From the NCBI RefSeq assembly GCF_051020985.1, contig NW_027475168.1:248001-312000 (forward strand): a stretch of 64,000 nucleotides of DNA. The letters run 5' to 3'. The notes beneath the pieces are model-generated. The model did not search any database and was not told the origin of the DNA. It saw only the letters and a program-made list of their open reading frames with translations. Below are positions 12,689 through 24,600 of the stretch, piece by piece. Source of the DNA: Nomia melanderi (lineage: Eukaryota > Arthropoda > Insecta > Hymenoptera > Halictidae). Numbering within the stretch: the first letter of the stretch is position 1; the number at the start of each line of letters is the position of its first letter. The position numbers and the translations under genes were made by a program.

Positions 12689-13228
12689 AATCTGTGCAGC
12701 GGGAACGACCTCGGACCACCAGGGGCCGAGAAAACCACCGTCTCATGGGGTCAGTGACTCAGGGTCAGGGAAAAATCCAATATAAATCTGGTGATATCTC
12801 GGGCGAAATTACAGATAGCGCAATAAATCAAAGTGCATTGTCTGCAGGAGGCCCTGGCCCATGGATCTGTGCAGCGGGATCGACCTCGGACCACGAGGGA
12901 CCGAGAAAACCATCGACACATGGCGCCGGCCTGTCAGGGTCAAGGAAAAATCCAATATATATCTGGTGATATCTCGGGTGCTATTAGAGGCAGCGAAATA
13001 AATCAAAGTGCATTGTCTGCAGGAGGCCCTGGCGCATGAATCTGTGCAGCGGGAACGACCTCGGACCACCAGGGACCGAGAAAACCACCGTCTCATGGGG
13101 TCGGACACTCAGGGTCAGGGAAAAATCATATATATATGTGGTGATATCTCGGCTGCTATTAGAGATAGCGCAATAAACCAAAGTGAATTGTCTGCAAGAG
13201 GCCCTGGTGCATGAATCTGTGCAGCGGG
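12689..13228 (+). repeat. 540-bp block repeated at 13564-14103
   Basis: Offset 875 bp (5 monomers). Both copies have tggggtcagtgactc and ttagaggcagcgaaa, which are rare elsewhere. The left join is in tctgtgcagcgggaacgacc and the right join in tgtgcagcggga, both within the conserved region just before the dyad box. Confidence 0.8.
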
Positions 13229-14112
13229 ATCGACCTCGGACCACGAGGGACCGAGAGAACCATCGACACATGGCGCCGGACTGTCAGAGTCAAGGAAAAA
13301 TCCAATATATATCTGGTGATATCTCGGGTGCTATTAGAGATAGCTAAAGAAATCAAAGTGCATTGTCTGCAGGAGGCCCTGGCGCATGAATCTGTGCAGC
13401 GGGAACGACCTCGGACCACCAGGGACCGAGAAAACCACCGTCTCATGGGATCGGACACTCAGGGTCAGGGAAAAATACAATATATCTCTGGTGAAATCTC
13501 GGGTGCTATTAGAGATAGCGCAATAAAACAAAGTGCATTGTCTGTAGGAGGCCCTGGCGCATGAATCTGTGCAGCGGGAACGACCTCGGACCACCAGGGG
13601 CCGAGAAAACCACCGTCTCATGGGGTCAGTGACTCAGGGTCAGGGAAAAATCCAATATAAATCTGGTGATATCTCGGGCGAAATTACAGATAGCGCAATA
13701 AATCAAAGTGCATTGTCTGCAGGAGGCCCTGGCCCATGGATCTGTGCAGCGGGATCGACCTCGGACCACGAGGGACCGAGAAAACCATCGACACATGGCG
13801 CCGGCCTGTCAGGGTCAAGGAAAAATCCAATATATATCTGGTGATATCTCGGGTGCTATTAGAGGCAGCGAAATAAATCAAAGTGCATTGTCTGCAGGAG
13901 GCCCTGGCGCATGAATCTGTGCAGCGGGAACGACCTCGGACCACCAGGGACCGAGAAAACCACCGTCTCATGGGGTCGGACACTCAGGGTCAGGGAAAAA
14001 TCATATATATATGTGGTGATATCTCGGCTGCTATTAGAGATAGCGCAATAAACCAAAGTGAATTGTCTGCAAGAGGCCCTGGTGCATGAATCTGTGCAGC
14101 GGGAGCGACCTC
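13229..14112 (+). repeat. 884-bp block repeated at 14629-15512
   Basis: Offset 1,400 bp (8 monomers). At 14103-14112 the sequence changes from a monomer of the gggagcgacctcgga type to one with accaacagggg, so the right join is in the dyad box. The block overlaps the 875-bp duplication, which shows nested exchange events. Confidence 0.75.
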
Positions 14113-14589
14113 GGACCAACAGGGGCCGAGAAAACCACCGTCTCATGGGGCCGGACACTCAGGGACTGTGAAAAATCCAATATATATCTGGTGATATCTC
14201 GGGTGCTATTACAGATAGCGCAATAAATCAAAGTGCATTTTCTGTAGGAGGCCCTGGCGCATGAATGTGTGCAGCGGGATCGACCTCGGACCACCAGGGG
14301 CCGAGAAAACCACCGTCTCATGGGGTCGGACTGTCAGGGTCAGGGAAAAATCCAATATATATCAGGTGATATCTCGGGCGCTATTAGAGATAGAGCAATA
14401 AATCAAAGTGCATTGTCTGCAGGAGGCCCTAGCGCATAAATCTGTGCAGCGGGAACGTCCTCGGGCCACCAGGGGCCGAGAAAACTACCGTCTCATGGGG
14501 TCGGACACTCAGGGTCAGGGAAAAATCCAATATATATGTGGTGATATCTCAGGTGCTATTAAAGATAGCGCAATAAATCAAAGTTCATT

Positions 14590-16510
14590 GTCTGCAGGAG
14601 GCCCTGGCGCATGGATCTGTGCAGCGGGATCGACCTCGGACCACGAGGGACCGAGAGAACCATCGACACATGGCGCCGGACTGTCAGAGTCAAGGAAAAA
14701 TCCAATATATATCTGGTGATATCTCGGGTGCTATTAGAGATAGCTAAAGAAATCAAAGTGCATTGTCTGCAGGAGGCCCTGGCGCATGAATCTGTGCAGC
14801 GGGAACGACCTCGGACCACCAGGGACCGAGAAAACCACCGTCTCATGGGATCGGACACTCAGGGTCAGGGAAAAATACAATATATCTCTGGTGAAATCTC
14901 GGGTGCTATTAGAGATAGCGCAATAAAACAAAGTGCATTTTCTGTAGGAGGCCCTGGCGCATGAATCTGTGCAGCGGGAACGACCTCGGACCACCAGGGG
15001 CCGAGAAAACCACCGTCTCATGGGGTCAGTGACTCAGGGTCAGGGAAAAATCCAATATAAATCTGGTGATATCTCGGGCGAAATTACAGATAGCGCAATA
15101 AATCAAAGTGCATTGTCTGCAGGAGGCCCTGGCCCATGGATCTGTGCAGCGGGATCGACCTCGGACCACGAGGGACCGAGAAAACCATCGACACATGGCG
15201 CCGGCCTGTCAGGGTCAAGGAAAAATAAAATATATATCTGGTGATATCTCGGGTGCTATTAGAGACAGCGAAATAAATCAAAGTGCATTGTCTGCAGGAG
15301 GCCCTGGCGCATGAATCTGTGCAGCGGGAACGACCTCGGACCACCAGGGACCGAGAAAACCACCGTCTCATGGGGTCGGACACTCAGGGTCAGGGAAAAA
15401 TCATATATATATGTGGTGATATCTCGGCTGCTATTAGAGATAGCGCAATAAACCAAAGTGAATTGTCTGCAAGAGGCCCTGGTGCATGAATCTGTGCAGC
15501 GGGAGCGACCTCGGATCACCAGGGGCCGAGAAAACCACCATCTCATGGGGCCGGACACTCAGGGTCAGGGGAAAATCCAATATATATCTGGTGATATCTA
15601 GGGTGCTATTAGAGATAGCGCAATAAATCAAAGTGCATTGTCTGTAGGAGGCACTGGCGCCTGAATCTGTGCAGTGGGAACGACCTCGGACCACCAGGGG
15701 CCGAGAAAACCACAGTCTCATGGGGCCGGACACTCAGGGTCAGGGGAAAATCCAATATTTATCTGGTGATATCTCGGGTGCTATTACAGATAGCGCAATA
15801 AATCAAAGTGCATTGTCTGCAAGAGGCCCTGGTGCATGAATCTGTGCAGCGGGAGCGACCTCGGACCTACAGGGGCCGAGAAAACCACCATCTCATGGGG
15901 CCGGACACTCAGGGTCAGGGGAAAATCCAATATATATCTGGTGATATCTAGGGTGCTATTAGAGATAGCGCAATAAATCAAAGTGCATTGTCTGTAGGAG
16001 GCACTGGCGCCTGAATCTGTGCAGTGGGAACGACCTCGGACAACCAGGGGACGAGAAAACCACAGTCTCATGGGGCCGGACACTCAGGGTCAGGGGAAAA
16101 TCCACTATATATCTGGTGATATCTCGGGTGCTATTAGAGATAGCGCAATAAATCAAAGTGCATTGTCTGTAGGAGGCCCTGCCGCATGAATCTGTTCAGC
16201 GGGAACGACCTCGGACCACCATCGGCAGAGAAAACCACAGTCTCATGGGGCCGGGCACTCAGGGTCAGGGAAAAATCCAACATATATCTGGTAATATGTC
16301 GGGTTCTATTACAGATAGCGCAATAAATCAAAGTGCATTGTCTGTAGGAGGCCCTGGCGCATGAATCTGTACAGCGGGAACGACCTCGGACCACCAGGGG
16401 CCGAGAAAACCACAGTCTCATGGGGCCGGACACTCAGGGTCAGGGGAAAATCCAATATTTATCTGGTGATATCTCGGGTGCTATTACAGATAGCGCAATA
16501 AATCAAAGTG
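14590..16510 (+). repeat. 1.9-kb duplicated block related to 10390-12310
   Basis: Offset 4,200 bp (24 monomers), or 4,199 left of the 1-bp A-run difference at about 14870. The copies separate on the left near aaagttcattg (14580, against aaagtccattg at 10380) and on the right near gctttgtctg (16511, against gcattgtctg at 12311). Confidence 0.8.
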
Positions 16511-16950
16511 CTTTGTCTGTAGGAGGCCCTGTCGCATGAATCTGGGCTGCGGGAACGACCTCGGACCACCAGGGGCCGAGAAAACCACCGTCTCATGGGG
16601 CCGGACAATCAGGGTCAGGGAAAAATCCAATATATATCTGGTGATATCTCGGGGGCTATTACAGATAGCGCAATAAATCAAAGTGCATTGTCTGCAGGAG
16701 GTCCTTGCGAATAAATATGTGCAGCGGCAACGACCTCGGACGACCAGGGGCCGAGAAAACCACCGTCTCATGGAGCCGGACACTCAGGGTCAAGGGGAAA
16801 TCCAATATATATCTGGTGATATCTCGGGTGCTATTAGAGATAGCGCAATAAACCAAAGTGAATTATCTGCAGGTGGCCCTGGCGCATGCATCTGTGCAGC
16901 GGGAACTACCTCGGACCACCAGGGGCCGAGAAGACCACCGTCTCATGTGG
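15726..16950 (+). repeat. Tandem 7-monomer duplication, copy 1
   Basis: A 1,225-bp unit (7 x 175) followed directly by its second copy. It contains the diagnostic tcggacctacagg (15863), tccactatatatctgg (16107), ccatcggcag (16218) and tctgggctgcggg (16541). The unit boundary lies in ggccggacactcagggtc, not in the dyad box. Confidence 0.88.
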
Positions 16951-18175
16951 CCGGACACTCAGGGTCAGGGGAAAATCCAATATTTATCTGGTGATATCTC
17001 GGGTGCTATTACAGATAGCGCAATAAATCAAAGTGCATTGTCTGCAAGAGGCCCTGGTGCATGAATCTGTGCAGCGGGAGCGACCTCGGACCTACAGGGG
17101 CCGAGAAAACCACCATCTCATGGGGCCGGACACTCAGGGTCAGGGGAAAATCCAATATATATCTGGTGATATCTAGGGTGCTATTAGAGATAGCGCAATA
17201 AATCAAAGTGCATTGTCTGTAGGAGGCACTGGCGCCTGAATCTGTGCAGTGGGAACGACCTCGGACAACCAGGGGACGAGAAAACCACAGTCTCATGGGG
17301 CCGGACACTCAGGGTCAGGGGAAAATCCACTATATATCTGGTGATATCTCGGGTGCTATTAGAGATAGCGCAATAAATCAAAGTGCATTGTCTGTAGGAG
17401 GCCCTGCCGCATGAATCTGTTCAGCGGGAACGACCTCGGACCACCATCGGCAGAGAAAACCACAGTCTCATGGGGCCGGGCACTCAGGGTCAGGGAAAAA
17501 TCCAACATATATCTGGTAATATGTCGGGTTCTATTACAGATAGCGCAATAAATCAAAGTGCATTGTCTGTAGGAGGCCCTGGCGCATGAATCTGTACAGC
17601 GGGAACGACCTCGGACCACCAGGGGCCGAGAAAACCACAGTCTCATGGGGCCGGACACTCAGGGTCAGGGGAAAATCCAATATTTATCTGGTGATATCTC
17701 GGGTGCTATTACAGATAGCGCAATAAATCAAAGTGCTTTGTCTGTAGGAGGCCCTGTCGCATGAATCTGGGCTGCGGGAACGACCTCGGACCACCAGGGG
17801 CCGAGAAAACCACCGTCTCATGGGGCCGGACAATCAGGGTCAGGGAAAAATCCAATATATATCTGGTGATATCTCGGGGGCTATTACAGATAGCGCAATA
17901 AATCAAAGTGCATTGTCTGCAGGAGGTCCTTGCGAATAAATATGTGCAGCGGCAACGACCTCGGACGACCAGGGGCCGAGAAAACCACCGTCTCATGGAG
18001 CCGGACACTCAGGGTCAAGGGGAAATCCAATATATATCTGGTGATATCTCGGGTGCTATTAGAGATAGCGCAATAAACCAAAGTGAATTATCTGCAGGTG
18101 GCCCTGGCGCATGCATCTGTGCAGCGGGAACTACCTCGGACCACCAGGGGCCGAGAAGACCACCGTCTCATGTGG
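16951..18175 (+). repeat. Tandem 7-monomer duplication, copy 2
   Basis: Second 1,225-bp copy, with the same diagnostic sites at +1,225. After it the array continues with aaaaatcgaatat (about 18200), a form also found at about 21871, in place of the gaaaatccaatattt that follows copy 1. Confidence 0.88.
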
Positions 18176-18562
18176 CCGGACACTCAGGGTCAGGGAAAAA
18201 TCGAATATATATCTGGTGATATCTCAGGTGTTATTAGAGATAGCGCAATAAACCAAAGTGAATTATCTGCAGGTCGCCCTGGCGCATGCATCTGTGCAGC
18301 GGGAACGACCTCCGACCACCAGGGGCCGAGTAAACCACCGTCTCATGGGGCCGGAAACTCAGGGTCCGGGAAAAATCAAATATATATCTGGTGATATCTC
18401 GGGTGCTATTACAGATAGCGCAATAAATCAAAGTGCATTGTCTGCAGGAGGCCCTTGCGAATGAATCTGTGCAGCGGGAACGACCTCGGATCACCAGGGT
18501 CCGAGAAAACCACCGTCTCATGGGGCCGGACACTCAGGGTCGGGGAAAAATCCAATATATAT
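18045..18562 (+). repeat. 0.5-kb block repeated at 21719-22236
   Basis: Offset 3,674 bp. Shared markers are ccgagaagaccaccg, catgtggccgg, aatcgaatatat, tcaggtgttattag and gaccacctc-type changes in the next two monomers. The match ends near 18562, where copy 2 reads ctgctgatatc and then belongs to another type. Confidence 0.75.
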
Positions 18563-18572
18563 CTGGTGATAT
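18559..18572 (+). repeat. AT-rich 14-bp dyad (example copy)
   Basis: The sequence atatctggtgatat has 5-base complementary arms (atatc and gatat) around the loop tggt, and overlaps the EcoRV site. It recurs once per monomer through most of the window, with occasional changes such as tggagatatc (4566, 19614, 20312) or tctgctgat (22237, 31160). No function can be assigned from sequence alone. Confidence 0.7.
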
Positions 18573-18596
18573 CTCGGGTGCTATTACAGATAGCGC

Positions 18597-18602
18597 AATA
18601 AA
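18597..18602 (+). promoter_or_regulatory. AATAAA hexamer repeated in each monomer (example copy)
   Basis: The box tagcgcaataaa contains a canonical poly(A)-signal hexamer. It is followed within 25 bases by gtgcattgtctg, a T/G-rich stretch. Almost every forward-arm monomer keeps it; exceptions include 2500, 4074, 6874, 10546, 13347 and 14747 (tagctaaagaaatc) and 49207 (gcgcatgaatc). In the inverted arm it lies on the minus strand. Whether it ever acts in a transcript is unknown, because no gene lies upstream. Confidence 0.45.
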
Positions 18603-18659
18603 CCAAAGTGAATTATCTGCAGGAGGCCCTGGCGCATGAATCTGTGCAGCGGGAACGAC

Positions 18660-18680
18660 CTCGGACCACCAGGGGCCGAG
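18660..18680 (+). repeat. 21-bp dyad box (example copy)
   Basis: The stretch has the form ctcgg-N11-ccgag. The five outer bases on each side are complementary; after one A-G mismatch two more pairs can form, leaving a 5-base loop. It is one of the best conserved parts of the monomer and recurs once per 175 bp in nearly all monomers, in the inverted arm as its reverse complement. Common variants are accacgagggaccgag and atcaccaggg. Its role is unknown; it could extrude as a short hairpin or be a protein site. It does not match the CENP-B box pattern as I read it. Confidence 0.8.
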
Positions 18681-21600
18681 AAAACCACCGTCTCATGGGG
18701 CCGGACACTCAGGGTCAGGGAAAAATCCAATATATATCTGGTGATATGTCGGGTGCTATTAGAGGTAGCGAAATAAATCAAAGTGCATTCTCTGTAGGAG
18801 GCCCAGGCGCATGAATCGCTGCAGCGGGAACGACCTCGGACCAGCAGGGGCCGAGAAAACCACAGTCCCATGGGGCCGGACACTCAGGGTCAGGGGAAAA
18901 TCCACTATATATCTGGTGATATCTCGGGTGCTATTAGAGATAGCGCAATAAATCAAAGTGCATTGTCTGTTGGAGGCCCTGGCGCATGAATCTGTTCAGC
19001 GGGAACGACCTCGGACCACCATCGGCAGAGAAAACAACAGTCTCATGGGGCCGGGCACTCAGGGTCAGGGAAAAATCCAACATATATCTGGTGATATGTC
19101 GGGTTCTATTACAGATAGCGCAATAAATCAAAGTGCATTGTCTGTAGGAGGCCCTGGCGCATGAATCTGTGCAGCGGGAACGACCTCGGACCACCAGGGG
19201 CCGAGAAAACCACAGTCTCATGGGGCCGGACACTCAGGGTCAGGGGAAAATCCAATATTTATCTGGTGATATCTCGGGTGCTATTACAGATAGCGCAATA
19301 AATCAAAGTGCATTGTCTGTAGGAGGCCCTGGCGCACGAATCTGTGCAGCGGGAACGACCTCGGACCACCAGGGGCCGAGACCACCACCGTCTCATGGGG
19401 CCGGACACTCAGGGTCAGGGAAAAATCCAATATATATCTGGTGATATCCCGGGTGCTATTACAGATAGCGCAATAAATCAAAGTGCATTGTCTATAGGAG
19501 GCCCTGATGCATGAATCTGTGCAGCGGGAACGACCTCGGACCACCAGGGTCCGAGACAACCACCGTCTCATGGGGCCGGACACTCAGGGTCAGGGAAAAA
19601 TCAAATATATATCTGGAGATATCTCTGGTGCTATTACAGATAGCTCAATAAATCAAAGTGCATTATCTGCAGGTGGCCCTGGCGCATGCATCTGTGCAGC
19701 GGGAACGTCCTCCGACCACCAGGGGCCGAGTAAACCACCGTCTCATGGGGCCGGAAACTCAGGGTCAGGGAAAAATCAAATATATATCTGGTGATATCTC
19801 GGGTGCTATTAGAGATAGCGAAAGAAATAAAAGTGCATTCTCTGTAGGAGGCCCTGGCGCATGAATCGTTGCAGCGGGAACGACCTCGGACCAGCAGGGG
19901 CCGAGAAAACTACCGTCTCATGGGGCCGGACTGACAGAGTCAGGGAAAAATCAAATATATATCTGGTGATATCTCGGGTGCTATTATAGATAGCGAAATA
20001 AATAAAAGTGCATTCTCTGTAGGAGGCCCTGGCGCATGAATCGCTGCAGCGGGAACGACCTCGGACCAGCAGGGGCCGAGAAAACTACCGTCTCATGGGG
20101 CCGGACTCTCAGGGTCAGGGAAAGATCCAATATATATCTGGTGATATCTCGGGTGCTATTAGAGATAGCGCAATAAACCAAAGTGAATTATCTATAGGAG
20201 GCCCTGGCGCATGAATCTGTGCAGCGGGAACGACCTCGGACCACCAGGGGCCGAGAAAACCACCGTCTCATGGGGCCGGACACTCAGGGTCAGGGAAAAA
20301 TCAAATATATATCTGGAGATATCTCTGGTGCTATTACAGATAGCTCAATAAATCAAAGTGCATTATCTGCAGGTGGCCCAGGCGAATGAATCTGGGCAGC
20401 GGGAACGACCTCGGACCACCAGGGGCCGAGAAAACCACCGTCTCATGGGGCCGGACACTCAGGGTCAGGGAAAAATCCAATATGTATCTGGTGATATCTC
20501 GGGTGCTATTACAGATAGCGCAATAAATCAAAGTGCATTCTCTGTAGGAGGCCCTGGCGCATGAATCTGTGCAGCGGGAACGACCTCGGATCACCAGTGT
20601 CCGAGAAAACCACCGTCTCATGGGGCCGAACACTCAGGGTCGGGGAAAAATCCAATATATATCTGGTGATATCTCGGGTGCTATTACAGATAGCGCAATA
20701 AACAAAAGTGAATTATCTGCAGGAGGCCCTGGTGCATGATTCTGTGCAGCGGGAACGACCTCGGACCACGAAGGGCCGAGAAAATCTCCCTCTCATGGAG
20801 CCTGACTGTCAGGGTCAGGGAAAAATCCAGCATATATCTGGTGATATCTCGGGTGCTATTACAGATAGCGCAATAAATCAAAGTGCATTGTCTGCAGGAG
20901 GTCCTTGGGAATGAATGTGTGCAGCGGGAACGACCTCGGACCACCAGGGGCCGAGAAAACCACCGTCTCATGGGGCCGAACACTCAGGGTCAGGGAATAA
21001 TCTAATATATATCTGGTGATATCTCGGGTGCTATTACAGATAGCGCAATAAACCAAATTGAATTATCTGCAGGAGGCCCTGGCGCATGAATCTGTGCAGC
21101 GGGAACGACCTCCGACCACCAGGGGCCGAGTAAACCACCGTCTCATGGGGCCGGAAACTCAGGGTCAGGGAAAAATCAAATATATATCTGGTGATATCTC
21201 TGGCGCTATTACAGATAGCTCAATAAATCAAAGTGCATTATCTGCAGGTGGCCCTGGCGCATGCATCTGTGCAGCGGGAACGACCTCGGACCACCAGGGG
21301 CCGAGAAGACCACCGTCTCATGGGGCCGGACACTCAGGGTCAGGGAAAAATCCAATATATATCTGGTGATATCTCGGGTGCTATTACAGATAGCGCAATA
21401 AACCAAAGTGAATTATCTGCAGGAGGCCCTGGCGCATGTATCTGTGCAGCGGGAACGACCTCGGACCACCAGGGGCCGAGAAAACCACCGTCTCATGGGG
21501 CCGGACACTCAGGGTCAGGGAAAAATCCAATATATATCTGGTGATATCTCGGGTGCTATTAGAGGTAGCGAAATAAATCAAAGTGCATTGTCTGTAGGAG

Positions 21601-24600
21601 GCCCAGGCGAATGAATCTGGGCAGCGGGACGACCTCGGACCACCAGGGGCCGAGAAAACCACCGTCTCATGGGGCCGGACATTCAGGGTCAGAGAAAAAT
21701 CCAATCTGTATCTGGTGATATCTCGGGTGCTATTAGAGATAGCGCAATAAACCAAAGTGAATTATCTGCAGGTGGCCCTGGCGCATGCATCTGTGCAGCG
21801 GGAACGACCTCGGACAACCAGGGGCCGAGAAGACCACCGTCTCATGTGGCCGGACACTCAGGGTCAGGGAAAAATCGAATATATATCTGGTGATATCTCA
21901 GGTGTTATTAGAGATAGCGCAATAAACCAAAGTGAATTATCTGCAGGTGGCCCTGGCGCATGCATCTGTGCAGCGGGAACGACCTCCGACCACCAGGGGC
22001 CGAGTAAACCACCGTCTCATGGGGCCGGAAACTCAGGGTCAGGGAAAAATCAAATATATATCTGGTGATATCTCGGGTGCTATTACAGATAGCGCAATAA
22101 ATCAAAGTGCATTGTCTGCAGGAGGCCCTTGCGAATGAATCTGTGCAGCGGGAACGACCTCGGATCACCAGGGTCCGAGAAAACCACCGTCTCATGGGGC
22201 CGGACACTCAGGGTCGGGGAAAAATCCAATATATATCTGCTGATATCTCGGGTGCTATTAGAGATAGCGAAATAAATCAAAGTGCATTCTCTGTAGGAGG
22301 CCCTGGCGCATGAATCGCTGCAGCGGGAACGACCTCGGACCAGCAGGGGCCGAGAAAACTACCGTCTCATGGGGCCGGACTCTCAGGGTCAGGGAAAAAT
22401 CCAATATATATCTGGTGATATCTCGGGTGCTATTAGAGATAGCGCAATAAACCAAAGTGAATTATCTATAGGAGGCCCTGGCGCATGAATCTGTGCAGCG
22501 GGAACGACCTCGGACCACCAGGGGCCGAGAAAACCACCGTCTCATGGGGCCGGACACTCAGGGTCAGGGAAAAATCAAATATATATCTGGAGATATCTCT
22601 GGTGCTATTACACATAGCTCAATAAATCAAAGTGCATTCTCTGTAGGAGGCCCTGGCGCATGAATCTGTGCAGCGGGAACGACCTCGGATCACCAGTGTC
22701 CGAGAAAACCACCGTCTCATGGGGCCGAACACACAGGGTCGGGGAAAAATCCAATATATATCTGGTGATATCTCGGGTGCTATTACAGATAGCGCAATAA
22801 ACCAAAGCGAATTATCTGCAGGAGGCCCTGGTGCATGATTCTGTGCAGCGGGAACGACCTCGGACCACGAGGGGCCGAGAAAATCACCCTCTCATGGAGC
22901 CTGACTGTCAGGGTCAGGGAAAAACCCAGCATATATCTGGTGATATCTCGGGTGCCATTACAGATAGCGCAATAAACCAAAGTGAATTATCTGCAGGAGG
23001 CCCTGGCGCATGAATCTGTGCAGCGGGAACGACCTCGGACCACCAGGGGCCGAGAAAACCACCGTCTCATGGGGCCGGACACTCAAGGTCAGGGAAAAAT
23101 CCATTATATATCTGGTGATATCTCGGGTGCTATTACAGATAGCGCAATAAATCAAAGTGCTTTGTCTGTAGGAGGCCCTGTCGCATGAATCTGGGCAGCG
23201 GGAACGACCTCGGACCACCAGGGGCCGAGAAAACCACCGTCTCATGGGGCTGGACACTCAGGGTCAGGGGAAAATCCAATATATATCTGGTGATATCTCG
23301 GGTGCTATTAGAGATAGCGCAATAAACCAAAGTGAATTATCTGCAGGAGGCCTAGGCGCATGCATCTGTGCAGCGGGAACGACCTCGGACCTCCAGGGGC
23401 CAAGAAAACCACCGTCTCATGCGGCCGGACACTCAGGGTCAGGGAAAAATCCAATATATATCTGGTGAAATCACGGGTGCTATTGGAGATAGCGCAATAA
23501 ACCAAAGTGAACTATTTGCAGGAGGCCCTGGCGCATGCATCTGTGCAGCGGGAACGACCTCGGATGAACAGGGGCCGAGAAAACCACCGACACATGGGGC
23601 CGGACACTCAGGGTCAGGGAAAAATCCAATATATATGTGGTGATGTCTCGGGTGCTATTAGAGATAGCGCAATAAACCAAAGTGAATTATCTGCAGGAGG
23701 CCCTGGCGCATGCATCTGTGCAGCGGGAACGACCTCGTACCACCAGGGGCCAAGAAAACCACCGTCTCATGGGGCCGGACACTCAGGGTCAGGGAAAAAT
23801 CCATTATATATCTGGTGATATCTCGGGTGCTATTACAGATAGCGCAATAAATCATAGTGCTTTGTCTGTAGGAGGCCCTGTCGCATGAATCTGTGCAGCG
23901 GGAACGACCTCGGACCACCAGGGGCCGAGAAAACCACCGTCTCATGGAGCCGGACACTCAGGGTCACGGGAAAATCCAATATATATCTGGTGATATCTCG
24001 GGTGCTATTACAGATAGCGCAATAAATCAAAGTGCATTGTCTGTAGGAGGCCCAGGCGAATGAATCTGGGCAGCGGGAACGACCTCGGACCACCAGGGGC
24101 CGAGAAAACCACCGTCTCATGGGGCCGGACATTAAGGGTCAGGGGAAAATCCAATATATATCTGGTGATATCTCGGGTGCTATTAGAGATTGCGCAATAA
24201 ATCAAAGTGCATTGTCTGTAGGAGGCCCAGGCGAATGAATCTGGGCAGCGGGAACGACCTCGGACCACCAGGGGCCGAGAAAACCACCGTCTCATGGGGC
24301 CGGACACTCAGGGTCAGGGAAAAATCCAATATATATCTGGTGATATCTCGGGTGCTATTAGAGATAGCGCAATAAACCAAAGTGAATTATTTGCAGGAGG
24401 CCCTGGCGCATGCATCTGTGCAGCGGGAACGACCTCGGATCACCAGGGTCCGAGAAAACCACCGTCTCATTGGGCCGGACACTCAGGGTCGGGGAAAAAT
24501 CCAATATATATCTGGTGATATATCGGGTGCTATTACAGATAGCGCAATAAATCAAAGTGCATTGTCTGCAGGAGGCCCTTGCGAATGAATCTGTGCAGCG

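Larger units (their letters stand above)
18551..18725 (+). repeat. Reference monomer (175 bp)
   Basis: A monomer close to the apparent consensus, useful as a coordinate frame. Positions within it: 9-22 AT-rich dyad; 18-23 EcoRV site gatatc; 21-39 conserved box ending in gctatta; 47-52 AATAAA; 53-75 the most variable stretch (two main forms); 91-110 box tctgtgcagcgggaacgacc; 110-130 GC-rich dyad box; 131-134 A4; 141-160 box tctcatggggccggacactc; 171-175 A5. G+C is low in positions 1-70 and high in 71-170. Confidence 0.9.

Noticed and set aside
18553..18562. TATA-like promoter in ccaatatatat
   Set aside because: It occurs in every monomer with no gene downstream and no other promoter element.
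18551..18725. CENP-B box in the monomer
   Set aside because: I looked for the pattern TTCG-N4-A-N2-CGGG on both strands in the canonical and divergent forms and saw no match; ttcggaatccg fails at the A and CGGG positions. This was by eye and not an exhaustive scan of all copies.
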